A DNA stretch of 28,594 bases from Bacillota bacterium (GCA_023412855.1 JAEZRJ010000044.1:1-28594); one strand, 5' to 3'; positions 7,329 to 15,313 are shown, counted from the stretch's first letter. A program made the numbers and translations. The notes: generated by a model from the sequence alone, not told the origin.

Positions 7329-7959
7329 TATCGACTATACGCTGTATCTTGTTACAGACAGAGAACTTATGGTTCAGACCACCATAGAGGAATCGGTGGA
7401 ACAGGCTGTCAGGGGCGGCTGCACATTAGTGCAGCTTAGGGAGAAACGTGTATCCTCGCGGGAGTTTTATGAAACCGCTGTAAGGGTACGTAAGGTAACA
7501 TCCCGGCTGGGCGTGCCGCTTATCATTAATGATAGGGCGGATATTGCCCTTGCAGTGGAGGCGGACGGAGTGCATGTGGGGCAGGGGGATATTCCTGTCG
7601 ATGTAATACGGAAAATGGTTGGACCGGAGCGGATTGTCGGTGTATCGGCGGGAAATCTTGCTGAGGCGCTTTCTGCCGCCGATGCAGGCGCAGACTATCT
7701 GGGAGTAGGTGCTATGTTCGCCACGGGAACTAAAACAGATGCTAATATTACTACTATGCAGGAGCTGGTGCGTATACGGGAGGAGGTTCGGCTTCCCATT
7801 GTCGTGATTGGGGGAATCAACAAAGAAACGATACCGCTTTTTCATGGCATAGGCATCGACGGGCTGGCAATAGTTTCTGCCATTGTTTCCCGGGCAGATG
7901 CGTCAGGAGCGGCACACGAGCTGAAAAAATTATTCCTTAAAGGGAGGACCAAGGCATGA
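7318..7959 (+). CDS. thiE: Thiamine-phosphate synthase
   Basis: A 213-aa TIM-barrel enzyme that joins HMP-pyrophosphate and thiazole-phosphate into thiamine monophosphate. Visible motifs are VQLREK (residues 38-43), NDRADIALAVEADGVHVGQG (71-90), the phosphate loop GVGAMFATGTKTDA (129-142) and GGIN (165-168). The frame is open 11 codons further upstream, but the ATG at 7318, with GGGGAGGG at 7300-7307, gives the normal N-terminus. It overlaps the end of thiM and its stop overlaps the following HAD gene by 4 bp. Confidence 0.96.
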   Translation: MKPDIDYTLYLVTDRELMVQTTIEESVEQAVRGGCTLVQLREKRVSSREFYETAVRVRKVTSRLGVPLIINDRADIALAVEADGVHVGQGDIPVDVIRKMVGPERIVGVSAGNLAEALSAADAGADYLGVGAMFATGTKTDANITTMQELVRIREEVRLPIVVIGGINKETIPLFHGIGIDGLAIVSAIVSRADASGAAHELKKLFLKGRTKA

Positions 7960-8597
7960 AGGCGTATATATTCGATCTAGACGGCACCCTGCTGGATTCT
8001 ATGGGCGTATGGGAGCAGATTGATAAGGAATTTCTGGCTAAACGGGGAATCGAGATGCCGCCCGATTATATGAATGCTGTCTGTGCGCTCAGCTTTCAGG
8101 AGACCGCCGCATATACTATTGAGAGGTTCGGTTTGCCAGTCAGCGTAGATGAACTGCTGAAAGAATGGAATGCCATGGCGGCACATGCATACGGCCATAC
8201 CGTCCCGCTAAAGCCGTATGCCAGAAAGTTTCTTACTGCAGTCAAAGAGAGCGGCGTTAAACTTGGCATAGCCACTAGTCTGCCAGCAGCTCTTTATGAA
8301 CCGTCGCTTCGAGGGCATGGTATTATAGAGTTGTTTGACGTCGTTTGCTCTACAGATGAGGTGGCTTTGGGTAAGTCTAGTTCCGAGGTGTTTCTGTACA
8401 CTGCTGAAAAACTTGGTGCAGCTCCTAAGGAATGTATGGTGTTTGAAGATATTTTGCAGGCGGTTCAGAGTGCTAAGCTAGCCGGAATGGTTGTATATGG
8501 AGTGTTTGATGAAGCGTCAAAGGAGCAATGGGCGGCCATACAGAAAATCGCAGACGGAGTTCTATATGATTTTAGAGATGCGCCGCTTCCGGAATAA
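7956..8597 (+). CDS. HAD-superfamily phosphatase in the thi operon
   Basis: A 213-aa HAD hydrolase of the beta-phosphoglucomutase-like subgroup. The nucleophile motif is FDLDGTLLDS (Asp7, Asp9), motif II is Thr107/Ser108 in GIATS, the motif III Lys is K140, and motif IV is VFEDI (Glu164-Asp165). A small helical cap lies between about residues 15 and 85. The ATG overlaps the thiE stop by 4 bp, so it is translated with the thiamine genes and lies behind the same riboswitches. HAD enzymes have broad substrate ranges. The position suggests it acts on a thiamine intermediate, for example hydrolysing thiamine monophosphate, but that is inference from context. The end of the gene converges with a minus-strand gene. 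Confidence 0.85.
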   Translation: MKAYIFDLDGTLLDSMGVWEQIDKEFLAKRGIEMPPDYMNAVCALSFQETAAYTIERFGLPVSVDELLKEWNAMAAHAYGHTVPLKPYARKFLTAVKESGVKLGIATSLPAALYEPSLRGHGIIELFDVVCSTDEVALGKSSSEVFLYTAEKLGAAPKECMVFEDILQAVQSAKLAGMVVYGVFDEASKEQWAAIQKIADGVLYDFRDAPLPE

Positions 8598-8623
8598 GAG
8601 AGATGAGATGTCATTTGCAAAAA

Positions 8624-8872
8624 TTATTCAATCGCTTCCCCGTGCAGAACGACCCTGCCGTTGTCCGGGCATTTTACATCAAACATTTTTGCTGTTTGAT
8701 TACCATAATCGAGAGAAGCACCGTTTTTGAGCGCATACACCATTGGATAAGCACAATTCCAAAGCTCGTGGCATAGGGGAGGGCAGAGGTCATCGATGAT
8801 ATATTCGTCTCCTGTTTTACTATATCCACATCTGCATTTACTGCTAACAACAGTCAACTTTACTTTTCCCAT
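8624..8872 (-). CDS. Small Cys-containing protein, TIGR04076-like
   Basis: An 82-aa protein whose layout (KVKLTVVSSKC, then CPPLCHELWNCAYPMVYALKNG, then DVKCPDNGRV) matches my recollection of the uncharacterised TIGR04076 family. It has six Cys residues: two in CRCG near residue 13, three in the CPPLCHELWNC stretch and one in VKCP. Metal binding is therefore plausible but unproven. It is read on the minus strand from an ATG at 8872, with GAAAGGT upstream as ribosome binding site. It converges with the thi operon and is transcribed away from the BusR-like regulator. No function is assigned. Confidence 0.7.
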   Translation of the reverse strand: MGKVKLTVVSSKCRCGYSKTGDEYIIDDLCPPLCHELWNCAYPMVYALKNGASLDYGNQTAKMFDVKCPDNGRVVLHGEAIE

Positions 8873-9109
8873 AACTTTTTACCTTTCATATTATTTATCC
8901 AAATATATTACCTTGTTTCGCTATTATTTTACAACGTTTTTTAATATTTAGATATGAATTATTGTAAAAACAAAAAACATCCATATAAAAAATAAGGTGA
9001 TTTTTGATAAAGTTTAGCTAATGGCATGAAATATCAGAAGAAAAAATAATAAATCAATAAGCTTGATAAAATAGTATGAGAAAGTAAAACCAGCAAATAT
9101 TTTATTAAC

Positions 9110-9138
9110 TTGTAAAATTACAGAGATTGTTTTATACT
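9110..9138 (+). promoter_or_regulatory. Promoter of the GntR/RCK_C regulator gene
   Basis: TTGTAA (9110-9115), a 17-bp spacer and TATACT (9133-9138). The predicted start near 9145 falls inside the palindrome at 9137-9158, an arrangement that would allow autoregulation. Confidence 0.6.
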
Positions 9139-9158
9139 ATATATCGATAGCGATATAG
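9137..9158. promoter_or_regulatory. Palindromic operator candidate
   Basis: CTATATATCG-AT-AGCGATATAG is an imperfect inverted repeat overlapping the -10 box and predicted start of the regulator gene. It is a possible binding site for the regulator itself. This is inferred from position; the arms do not match the other candidate site at 9936-9953. Confidence 0.35.
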
Positions 9159-9205
9159 GCTGTATTATCGCTTCCATAATTATTTAGTAATAACTGAGGT
9201 TTAAC

Positions 9206-9826
9206 ATGAAAATAGACATACCAAAATATCAGCAGATTGCTGCAGATATCGCCGCAAAAATCGCTTATGGTGATTATTTGGAAGGCGAAAAAATATATGT
9301 TCGCTCCTCTTTAGCAAGCCAATATGGAGTTTCATCCGAAACGGCCAGGCGTGCAGTATGCGTACTGTCTGATATGAAAATTGTGGAAATTACAAAGGGC
9401 AGTGGAGTTCTTATTAAGTCCAGAAAACTAGCCATGGATTTCATTAATAAATTTGATTCAGTCAGTCAGATGAGCGAGTTGAAAAAGCATATTTTAAATA
9501 GTATAGAGCAACAAATTACGCAAAGTACCGAGTTAAAGACGATGGTTACAGAATTGATGTACAAAACGGAACGTTTTCGCGTAGTGAATCCATTTTCACC
9601 TTTTGAAATTGCGATTACGGAGCAGGCATCTTATATAGGTCAAAACCTTTCAGAAAGTAATTTTTGGCACAATACTGCGGCAACTGTCATTGCAATCCGG
9701 CGGGGAGAACAAATTATTATATCGCCCGGACCATACGCAGTAATCACAGAGGGGGATATTCTTTATTACGTCGGTGATGAAAACTGCCATGAAAGAGTGA
9801 AAAATTTTTTGTATTCAAAAAAATAA
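9206..9826 (+). CDS. busR: GntR-family regulator with RCK_C (TrkA_C) domain, BusR-like
   Basis: A 206-aa protein with an N-terminal GntR winged helix (residues about 5-70: YQQIAADIAAKIAYGDYLEG, VRSSLASQYGVSSETARRAV and the wing ITKGSGVLIKS). A helical linker follows (75-115), then a C-terminal RCK_C domain (about 118-205: EIAITEQASYIGQNLSESNF to GDILYYVGDENCHERVKNFL). This architecture and length fit BusR, a repressor of glycine betaine uptake in lactic streptococci whose RCK_C domain binds the second messenger c-di-AMP. The adjacent betaine transporter operon supports the assignment strongly. High c-di-AMP would favour repression of the transporter. The effector is inferred from the family; orthology to BusR is by domain and context. 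Confidence 0.85.
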   Translation: MKIDIPKYQQIAADIAAKIAYGDYLEGEKIYVRSSLASQYGVSSETARRAVCVLSDMKIVEITKGSGVLIKSRKLAMDFINKFDSVSQMSELKKHILNSIEQQITQSTELKTMVTELMYKTERFRVVNPFSPFEIAITEQASYIGQNLSESNFWHNTAATVIAIRRGEQIIISPGPYAVITEGDILYYVGDENCHERVKNFLYSKK

Positions 9827-9840
9827 TCAATATGCAAAAA

Positions 9841-9876
9841 GCAGATTTTCCATAATGGAGAATCTGCTTTTTTTTG
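9841..9876 (+). terminator. Terminator after the BusR-like gene
   Basis: GCAGATTTTCC (9841-9851) pairs with GGAGAATCTGC (9857-9867; one G-U pair) and is followed by nine T. It separates the regulator from the transporter operon, so the two are transcribed from different promoters. Confidence 0.92.
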
Positions 9877-9930
9877 TCTAAAGGGCATCTATAATGATGA
9901 AATCCTACTTATTTTGTATATGCTTTAAAT

Positions 9931-9959
9931 TTGACACATAATTTTATTTATGTTAGCAT
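9931..9959 (+). promoter_or_regulatory. Promoter of the betaine transporter operon with internal inverted repeat
   Basis: A perfect -35 box TTGACA (9931-9936), a 17-bp spacer and TAGCAT (9954-9959). The spacer contains the inverted repeat ACATAA (9936-9941) and TTATGT (9948-9953), which a repressor could cover to block the promoter. It is the natural candidate site for the BusR-like protein, by position only. Confidence 0.6.
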
Positions 9960-10016
9960 TAAAGAGACAACTTGAAAATATTATAATGTTGTTACTTTGA
10001 AAAAAGGAGGAGATGT

Positions 10017-11216
10017 ATGCCAAAAGTTGAAATTAAAGGGTTATACAAAATATTTGGGCCGACGCCCAGACAAGTCATACCTATGTTGGAAAGCGGTGCG
10101 GATAAAGCCAATATTTTAAAAAAGCACAAGCATAGTGTTGGTGTAAATAATGCTTCCTTCACGGTTGAGGAAGGAGAAATATTTGTTGTTATGGGCTTAT
10201 CAGGAAGCGGAAAGTCGACGCTTATACGCTGTTTAAATCGTTTGATAGAGCCCACAGGTGGTAGTGTTTTCATTGATGACCAAGATATTACGAAGGTATC
10301 TGCCGCACATCTTCGGGAAGTGCGGAGAAAAAAGATAGCAATGGTTTTTCAGAACTTTGCACTTTTGCCACATAAAACCGTACTGGAAAATGTGGCATTT
10401 GGATTGGAAATACAAGATGTAAAAGCAGAAACACGCAGACAAAAAGCACAAGAAATGTTGGAAACTGTAGGGTTAAAGGGTTACGGAAACGCAAAGCCAA
10501 ATGAATTGTCGGGCGGCATGCAGCAAAGGGTAGGACTTGCAAGAGCCCTCGCAACAAAAGCGGATATTCTTCTGATGGATGAAGCATTCAGTGCTCTTGA
10601 CCCGTTGATTCGTAAGGACATGCAAAATGAACTTCTGTCTTTACAGCATAAATTGAAAAAAACAATAATATTTATTACACACGATTTGGACGAAGCGCTG
10701 AAAATCGGAGACAGAATTGCAATTATGAAGGATGGCAATATTGTTCAAATCGGTACGGCTGAAGAAATTCTTCAAAGTCCTGCGGATGATTATGTCCGTG
10801 AATTTACACAGGATGTAAACCGGGTAAGGATTATTACAGCTTCTGCGATTATGCGTGACGCTGAAGCATTGGTTCTTGAAAGGTCAGGAATCCGCATGGC
10901 TGTTCGTAAAATGAAAGATTTAGGTATTTCCAGCCTTTTTGTAACAGATAAAAGCAATACGCTGCTGGGAATTGTCACAATTGAACAGGTGTCCTCACTA
11001 ATAAAGGAAGGTAAGGAGGAACTGGAATCTATTATTGATGATAACATTAAAACAGTAAGTGCTGAATCGTCAATTGATGAAATTATCCCTTTATTTTTGT
11101 ATTCAAGTTATCCCGTTGCCGTAGTGGACACAGATAAAAAGCTAAAAGGAATTATTTTTAAGTCTACTGTGCTTGCTGGTATTGTAGGAGAAGGGAGGGA
11201 ACCTTATGGTGCTTAG
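10017..11216 (+). CDS. opuAA: Glycine betaine/proline ABC transporter, ATPase with CBS pair
   Basis: A 399-aa ATPase of the OpuA/ProV/GbuA type that powers osmoprotectant uptake. Walker A is GLSGSGKST (residues 60-68), the Q-loop is FQNFALLPHKTV, the signature is LSGGMQQR (164-171), Walker B is LLMDEA (185-190) and the switch His is in ITHDLDEALKIGD. Residues about 265-395 form a tandem CBS module, which in this family senses ionic strength or nucleotides and gates transport. The start has AAAGGAGGAG at 10003-10012. The permease gene overlaps by 11 bp. The N-terminal extension (about 50 residues before Walker A, with GPTPRQV) is normal for the OpuAA/ProV group. Confidence 0.95.
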   Translation: MPKVEIKGLYKIFGPTPRQVIPMLESGADKANILKKHKHSVGVNNASFTVEEGEIFVVMGLSGSGKSTLIRCLNRLIEPTGGSVFIDDQDITKVSAAHLREVRRKKIAMVFQNFALLPHKTVLENVAFGLEIQDVKAETRRQKAQEMLETVGLKGYGNAKPNELSGGMQQRVGLARALATKADILLMDEAFSALDPLIRKDMQNELLSLQHKLKKTIIFITHDLDEALKIGDRIAIMKDGNIVQIGTAEEILQSPADDYVREFTQDVNRVRIITASAIMRDAEALVLERSGIRMAVRKMKDLGISSLFVTDKSNTLLGIVTIEQVSSLIKEGKEELESIIDDNIKTVSAESSIDEIIPLFLYSSYPVAVVDTDKKLKGIIFKSTVLAGIVGEGREPYGA

Positions 11217-12078
11217 TGAAAAAATTCCAGTGGGTAGTTTTGTAGAAAAAGGCATTGACTGGATGACACAAAATTTTAGTGGTTTCTTTACAGCAATAAA
11301 GGAAGTTCTCTCCGGAGTTATTGATGGTACAAGTTGGCTTCTTACCATTATTCCGTCTTTTATTTTTATAATTCTGGTCTCTCTTTTCGCGTGGTGGATC
11401 GCAGGAAAGGGGCTTGCCATTTTTGCCGGATTTGGTCTTTTTCTCATACATAATCTTAATTTATGGGATAAAACTATGGAAACGCTGGCTTTGGTCAGTG
11501 CCTCAGCTTTGATTGCTTTGTTTATCGGTTTGCCGCTTGGTATTCTTATGTCAAAAAGTGATGTTGCAAACAAGATCATACGGCCGATATTGGATTTTAT
11601 GCAAACGATGCCGGCTTTTGTGTACTTAATTCCAGCGGTATATTTCTTTGATCTTGGCACCGTCCCGGGTGCGGTGGCCACCATCATATTTGCCATGCCG
11701 CCTATTGTACGTCTGACAAACCTTGGAATCCGTCAGGTGCCTGCGGATGTAGTGGAAGCGGCTAAAGCTTTTGGTTCAACCCCAGCCCAGCTGCTTTTGA
11801 AAGTCCGGATTCCCCTTGCAGTTCCTACTATTATGGCCGGGCTGAATCAAACCATCATGCTTTCTCTTTCTATGGTGGTCATATCAGCTATGATCGGAGC
11901 TGACGGCCTTGGTAAGACCGTCTATGAAGGTATTACACAAATGAATATCGGAAAAGGCTTTGAGGGGGGACTGGCTGTAGTCATCATGGCCATGTTGCTT
12001 GACCGCATTACACAATGCCTCGGCTCAACGCCTCAAAAATCAGGAAAGGGGTTCATAAAAAAATTACTGGATAAATAA
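11206..12078 (+). CDS. opuAB: Glycine betaine ABC transporter, permease
   Basis: A 290-aa integral membrane protein of the ProW/OpuAB/GbuB type. An amphipathic N-terminal stretch is followed by about six to seven hydrophobic segments. The coupling region EAAKAFGSTPAQLLLKVRIPLAVPTIMAGLNQ contains the EAA loop (from about residue 183), which contacts the ATPase. Unlike the lactococcal BusAB protein, the permease is not fused to the binding protein, which is encoded separately downstream. It starts inside the end of the ATPase gene with GGGAGGGA at 11192-11199. The opuAC gene follows after 37 bp. Confidence 0.95.
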   Translation: MVLSEKIPVGSFVEKGIDWMTQNFSGFFTAIKEVLSGVIDGTSWLLTIIPSFIFIILVSLFAWWIAGKGLAIFAGFGLFLIHNLNLWDKTMETLALVSASALIALFIGLPLGILMSKSDVANKIIRPILDFMQTMPAFVYLIPAVYFFDLGTVPGAVATIIFAMPPIVRLTNLGIRQVPADVVEAAKAFGSTPAQLLLKVRIPLAVPTIMAGLNQTIMLSLSMVVISAMIGADGLGKTVYEGITQMNIGKGFEGGLAVVIMAMLLDRITQCLGSTPQKSGKGFIKKLLDK

Positions 12079-12115
12079 GTTTTCAATAAATCAAGCTGAA
12101 AAATAGGAGGAAATT

Positions 12116-12982
12116 ATGTTTAAGAAAACAACTTTAATGCTTGTATCAGTATTATTGATAGCCGTGGCTGTAACAGGGTGTGGCAGAACAGAAGATATGG
12201 ATGCGAAAGGAACTGTTAAACTGGCATATGTCAATTGGGCGGAGGGTATCGCAATGACGAACCTTGCGGCAGCTGTGCTTGAAGAGAAAATGGGATATAA
12301 GGTTGAGTTGACTATGGCTGATGCCGCTCCTGTATTTGCTTCTGTAGCCAGCGGGAATACCGATGCTTTCCTGGATGTTTGGCTCCCGGTAACCCATGAA
12401 AGCTATGTTGAAAAATATGGGAATGAAATGGTGGATTTGGGCATTTCATATGAAAATGCACTTCTGGGATTAATCGTACCTTCATATGTTGAAATCGACA
12501 GTATTGAAGAGCTTAAAGCAAATAAAGATATATTTGACGGTGAAATCGTGGGGATTGACGCAGGTGCCGGTTTAATGGCTGCTGCAGAAACAGCGATAGA
12601 GGAATATGCGCTGGATTATAAACTTCTAACCGGCAGCGGCCCAACCATGACAGCCGCATTAGGGAAAGCGGTCGATGCAAACAGTCCCATTGTAGTTACC
12701 GGATGGGCACCTCATTGGAAATTTGCAAAGTGGGATTTAAAAGTGCTTGAGGATCCCAAAGGTGTATTTGGTGAAGTTGAGAATATTCATAAATATTCCA
12801 GAAAAGGCTTGGCAGAAGATATGCCGGAGGTTACTGCATTTCTAAAGAATTTTAAAATGACAGAGGCTGAATTAGGTGATCTGATGGGTGTGATTGAAGA
12901 ATATGATGGTGAACCGCTGGATGCGGCACGTAGTTGGATGAATGATCATGAAGACCTTATCAACGAATGGATAAATTTTTAG
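12116..12982 (+). CDS. opuAC: Glycine betaine-binding lipoprotein
   Basis: A 288-aa substrate-binding protein. The N-terminus MFKKTTLMLVSVLLIAVAVTGC is a lipoprotein signal peptide with the acylated Cys at residue 22 (lipobox VTGC), so the mature protein is anchored outside the membrane. The domain (LAYVNWAEGIAMTNLAAAVLEEK, TDAFLDVWLPVTHESYVEKY, VTGWAPHWKFAKWDLKVLED) is the OpuAC/ProX-type glycine betaine binding fold, with several Trp residues available for the aromatic ligand cage. AGGAGGAAATT at 12104-12114 gives a strong ribosome binding site. It completes the operon; no terminator was found before the convergent gene at 13019. Confidence 0.95.
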   Translation: MFKKTTLMLVSVLLIAVAVTGCGRTEDMDAKGTVKLAYVNWAEGIAMTNLAAAVLEEKMGYKVELTMADAAPVFASVASGNTDAFLDVWLPVTHESYVEKYGNEMVDLGISYENALLGLIVPSYVEIDSIEELKANKDIFDGEIVGIDAGAGLMAAAETAIEEYALDYKLLTGSGPTMTAALGKAVDANSPIVVTGWAPHWKFAKWDLKVLEDPKGVFGEVENIHKYSRKGLAEDMPEVTAFLKNFKMTEAELGDLMGVIEEYDGEPLDAARSWMNDHEDLINEWINF

Positions 12983-13018
12983 GAAAATCATAATAGAAGT
13001 CGGATAGAAAGCGGTAAA

Positions 13019-13378
13019 TTATTCCTGTAACCGATACTGCGCGATGGGCCAGTCGGACCATATCTGGGCTTCTACATAGGCAGGCTGTGCAAATATGGGC
13101 TCTTTCCAATCATTTTGGGGGAGCCCATATTTGTCGATGATTTTTAGTATTTCATTATAAGTGTAAACTGTTTTTCTGAATTCTAAGTGATCCGTAACCT
13201 TAGGGCTGAACGTAGGAAAAGTATCTCCATAAGTAAACGATATGGTTTTTAAGTCAAATTCGCTTATTGGAATTCGAATATGGTCCGCGGCTTTATACCA
13301 TGTATTCAGCCAAGGACATTCTTCAACCACCATATAATATGGTCCTTTTCCCTTTTCGAAATAATAATATAAATTCAC
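13019..13378 (-). CDS. Hypothetical protein, unrecognised
   Basis: A 119-aa acidic, aromatic-rich soluble protein with no signal peptide or membrane segment. It begins MNLYYYFEKGKGPYYMVVEECPWLN and contains many Tyr, Trp and Pro residues. The start is a GTG (13376-13378) preceded by AAGGAG on the minus strand, 9 nt from the start codon, which supports real coding. Upstream on the same strand lies the CPBP protease gene (78-bp gap or more), and the two could be co-transcribed. The gene converges with opuAC. I do not recognise a family. Confidence 0.6.
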   Translation of the reverse strand: MNLYYYFEKGKGPYYMVVEECPWLNTWYKAADHIRIPISEFDLKTISFTYGDTFPTFSPKVTDHLEFRKTVYTYNEILKIIDKYGLPQNDWKEPIFAQPAYVEAQIWSDWPIAQYRLQE

Positions 13379-13456
13379 ACTTAATTCTCCTTATATGAAC
13401 AAAGCCGGCAATAGCTTGGTCGGCAGGTATCTTGGTAAGAGTCATTCTAATGTTCT

Positions 13457-14212
13457 TTACATAGCATATACAGCAGTAATAAATCCTATAGTCGAAAACA
13501 AATTACACATACAATGGAATGTGAGTGATATGTATATGTTTTTCTTTTTCCAAGCAATAAATGCGGCAGGTAAAAACACAGAAATCCTAAATAGATTATT
13601 GAAGGGAAGCCAAAAATGATATAATGAAAACAATACAGTGATTATCAATGGTGCCCAATTACCAAACCTTCTTATTCTTGATGTGAGATAGCCTCTGAAA
13701 AAGAGTTCTTCAACAATCGGGCCAACGATAACATTGAGAACAAAATATCCAATACAAGTTAATAATAATATATTGTTGGAATATTGCTTGAGCTGTTCCA
13801 TATTAGTCCAATCAAAATATACAGGTATAAGTGGTGCCAAGCGATTGGATATCGGAGCGAGCAAGAGACTTTCCAGCGGTGCTATGGTCACAGACATAAT
13901 GCCTGCAAAAGTAAATAGGAAAAAGCCGTACAAAAATATTTTCCACCAACTCATTTTGTCATGAAAGAAAAACGAACTTTGTAATGAATAACTGCCATAT
14001 TCTTTTTTGCTTGCATATAAAACAATACCTATTTCAATTGGAAATAAAATAATAACTGCTAAAAGAAAGAACAATAAAAGGGAAGGAATTTTATTTTGTA
14101 AAAATCCTATGAAAATATACATCATGGTCAGTATTGAAGTGGGAATAAAAATAAAACAAAGTAATCTTAATAGACTTATTTCTTTTTCTGTATCTGCATT
14201 ATTTGCTGTCAT
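13457..14212 (-). CDS. CPBP-family intramembrane metalloprotease
   Basis: A protein of 251 aa from the ATG at 14212. A GTG three codons earlier (14221) is in frame, but GAGAGG lies at better spacing for the ATG. There are about seven to eight hydrophobic segments. The CPBP (CAAX protease/bacteriocin-processing, Abi) motifs are present near the C-terminus: EELFFRG (EExxxR), FSLYHFW (FxxxH) and HCMCN (HxxxN/B). These are the predicted metal and catalytic residues. Members process prenylated or peptide substrates or give bacteriocin self-immunity. No bacteriocin gene was seen next to it, so the substrate is unknown. Confidence 0.88.
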   Translation of the reverse strand: MTANNADTEKEISLLRLLCFIFIPTSILTMMYIFIGFLQNKIPSLLLFFLLAVIILFPIEIGIVLYASKKEYGSYSLQSSFFFHDKMSWWKIFLYGFFLFTFAGIMSVTIAPLESLLLAPISNRLAPLIPVYFDWTNMEQLKQYSNNILLLTCIGYFVLNVIVGPIVEELFFRGYLTSRIRRFGNWAPLIITVLFSLYHFWLPFNNLFRISVFLPAAFIAWKKKNIYISLTFHCMCNLFSTIGFITAVYAM

Positions 14213-14448
14213 ATATGTCACCTCTCATTATATAAATTTGTCTCGTCTCCGGTTTCATGATTATCAGAGAAATTATACTACATTATTTCTCTTGTTTCCA
14301 TATATTTCCGTTAGTCTTACAATGAATGGCAATTTATAAAAAATAGAAGAGAAGCGGGATAAAATTTAAATTTATCCGTATATTATATATTCGATAACGG
14401 TAAGAGAGTTCACATTATTTATAGTTAGTAAACGGCGGAGGCCAAAAA
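14213..14448. promoter_or_regulatory. Divergent intergenic region with palindromes upstream of mntP
   Basis: This gap separates the minus-strand protease from mntP. It holds AGAGAAAT (14266-14273) with ATTTCTCT (14285-14292), and GGATAAA (14357-14363) with TTTATCC (14371-14377). The second lies about 72 bp before the mntP start and could be an operator. I saw no yybP-ykoY manganese riboswitch signature. No clear promoter was assigned. Confidence 0.4.
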
Positions 14449-15009
14449 ATGGATTTGATTACATTGTTTATTCTTGCCGCAGGCTTATCCATGGATGCTT
14501 TTGCAGTAGCTGTTTGCAAGGGACTCGCTATGCGGAGGATAACAGTGAAAAAAGCGGCGGCAGTAGCCGGATGGTTTGGAAGCTTCCAGGCATTGATGCC
14601 TGCAGTTGGATATATGTTGGGAATACGATTTCGGGATGAAATCGCGGCCGTAGATCATTGGATTTCCTTCTTTTTACTCTTGTTAATCGGTGCCAATATG
14701 ATTAGGGAGGCTATATGGGGAAAAACGGAAGAAGGCAACGATTCCCTTTCGCCTAAGGAAATGTTCGTTCTGGCGGCTGCAACAAGTATCGATGCGCTGG
14801 CGGTAGGAATTACTTTTGCATTTTTGGATGTGAATATTTTTACCGCGATGGTCGTTATCGGTACAGTTACATTTATCCTGTCCATGGCAGGAGTGAAAGC
14901 AGGAAACCGGTTCGGGATGAAATATAAGGCAAAGGCGGAAATGGCAGGAGGTGCAGTACTGATATTTTTGGGGATAAAGATTTTAGCTGAGCATATTGGA
15001 AGATTCTAA
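14449..15009 (+). CDS. mntP: Manganese efflux pump MntP
   Basis: A 186-aa membrane protein with six hydrophobic segments, the size and fold of MntP (YebN). The two paired motifs carrying the membrane Asp residues are present: GLSMDAFAVAVCKGLAM near the N-terminus and ATSIDALAVGITFAFL in the second half. These are characteristic of the duplicated MntP architecture. From the family, it exports Mn2+ and protects against manganese overload. The ribosome binding site is CGGAGG at 14435-14440. It stands between a divergent protease gene and the coat protein pair, with no metal regulator in sight. Confidence 0.93.
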   Translation: MDLITLFILAAGLSMDAFAVAVCKGLAMRRITVKKAAAVAGWFGSFQALMPAVGYMLGIRFRDEIAAVDHWISFFLLLLIGANMIREAIWGKTEEGNDSLSPKEMFVLAAATSIDALAVGITFAFLDVNIFTAMVVIGTVTFILSMAGVKAGNRFGMKYKAKAEMAGGAVLIFLGIKILAEHIGRF

Positions 15010-15115
15010 TTTAACAGGTGAACTTTGTTAAGAATAGAAAGAATTACATGTATAGAAAAGAACCCGCTGGTAATAATAGGAATGAAAATATTTTATTAGG
15101 AGGTTACACAAGATC

Positions 15116-15301
15116 ATGACTAATTTATCAGAATTAGACTTACAGAATCTTCGCCATTTAATCGGCGGATATGACACTACCCACTGCAAGCTGACAGAAT
15201 ATGCGGAATGCGCCACCGACTCCAATGTAAAACAATTCTTTGAAAAAGGCGCGAAATCAGCGATGGACAACAAACAGCAGCTTATGAAATTTTTGCAGTA
15301 G
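15116..15301 (+). CDS. CotF-like spore coat protein, N-terminal-half partner
   Basis: A 61-aa soluble helical protein (LSELDLQNLRHLIGGYDTTH, then CATDSNVKQFFEKGAKSAMD). It resembles the first half of the coat F/ferritin-like helical bundle found in clostridial coat proteins. It starts after AGGAGGT at 15098-15104, with a slightly long spacing of 11 nt. The next gene begins 12 bp later, and the two small proteins look like halves of one four-helix bundle. Coat association is inferred from family memory; nothing in the sequence shows location. Confidence 0.7.
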   Translation: MTNLSELDLQNLRHLIGGYDTTHCKLTEYAECATDSNVKQFFEKGAKSAMDNKQQLMKFLQ

Positions 15302-15313
15302 GAGGGTGAGAGA

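Larger units (their letters stand above)
8873..9205. other. AT-rich intergenic region between divergent genes
   Basis: This 333-bp gap is strongly AT-rich and separates the minus-strand small gene from the plus-strand regulator. It holds the regulator promoter and a palindrome, listed separately. No other gene or structured RNA could be supported. Confidence 0.6.

Noticed and set aside
11142..11696. Minus-strand frame of 184 codons opposite the betaine permease gene
   Set aside because: It overlaps the end of opuAA and the permease gene, both with clear motifs. It is a shadow of the plus-strand codon usage.
14213..14448. yybP-ykoY manganese riboswitch upstream of mntP
   Set aside because: I looked for its conserved loops because mntP is a frequent target, but did not find them; only palindromes were visible.
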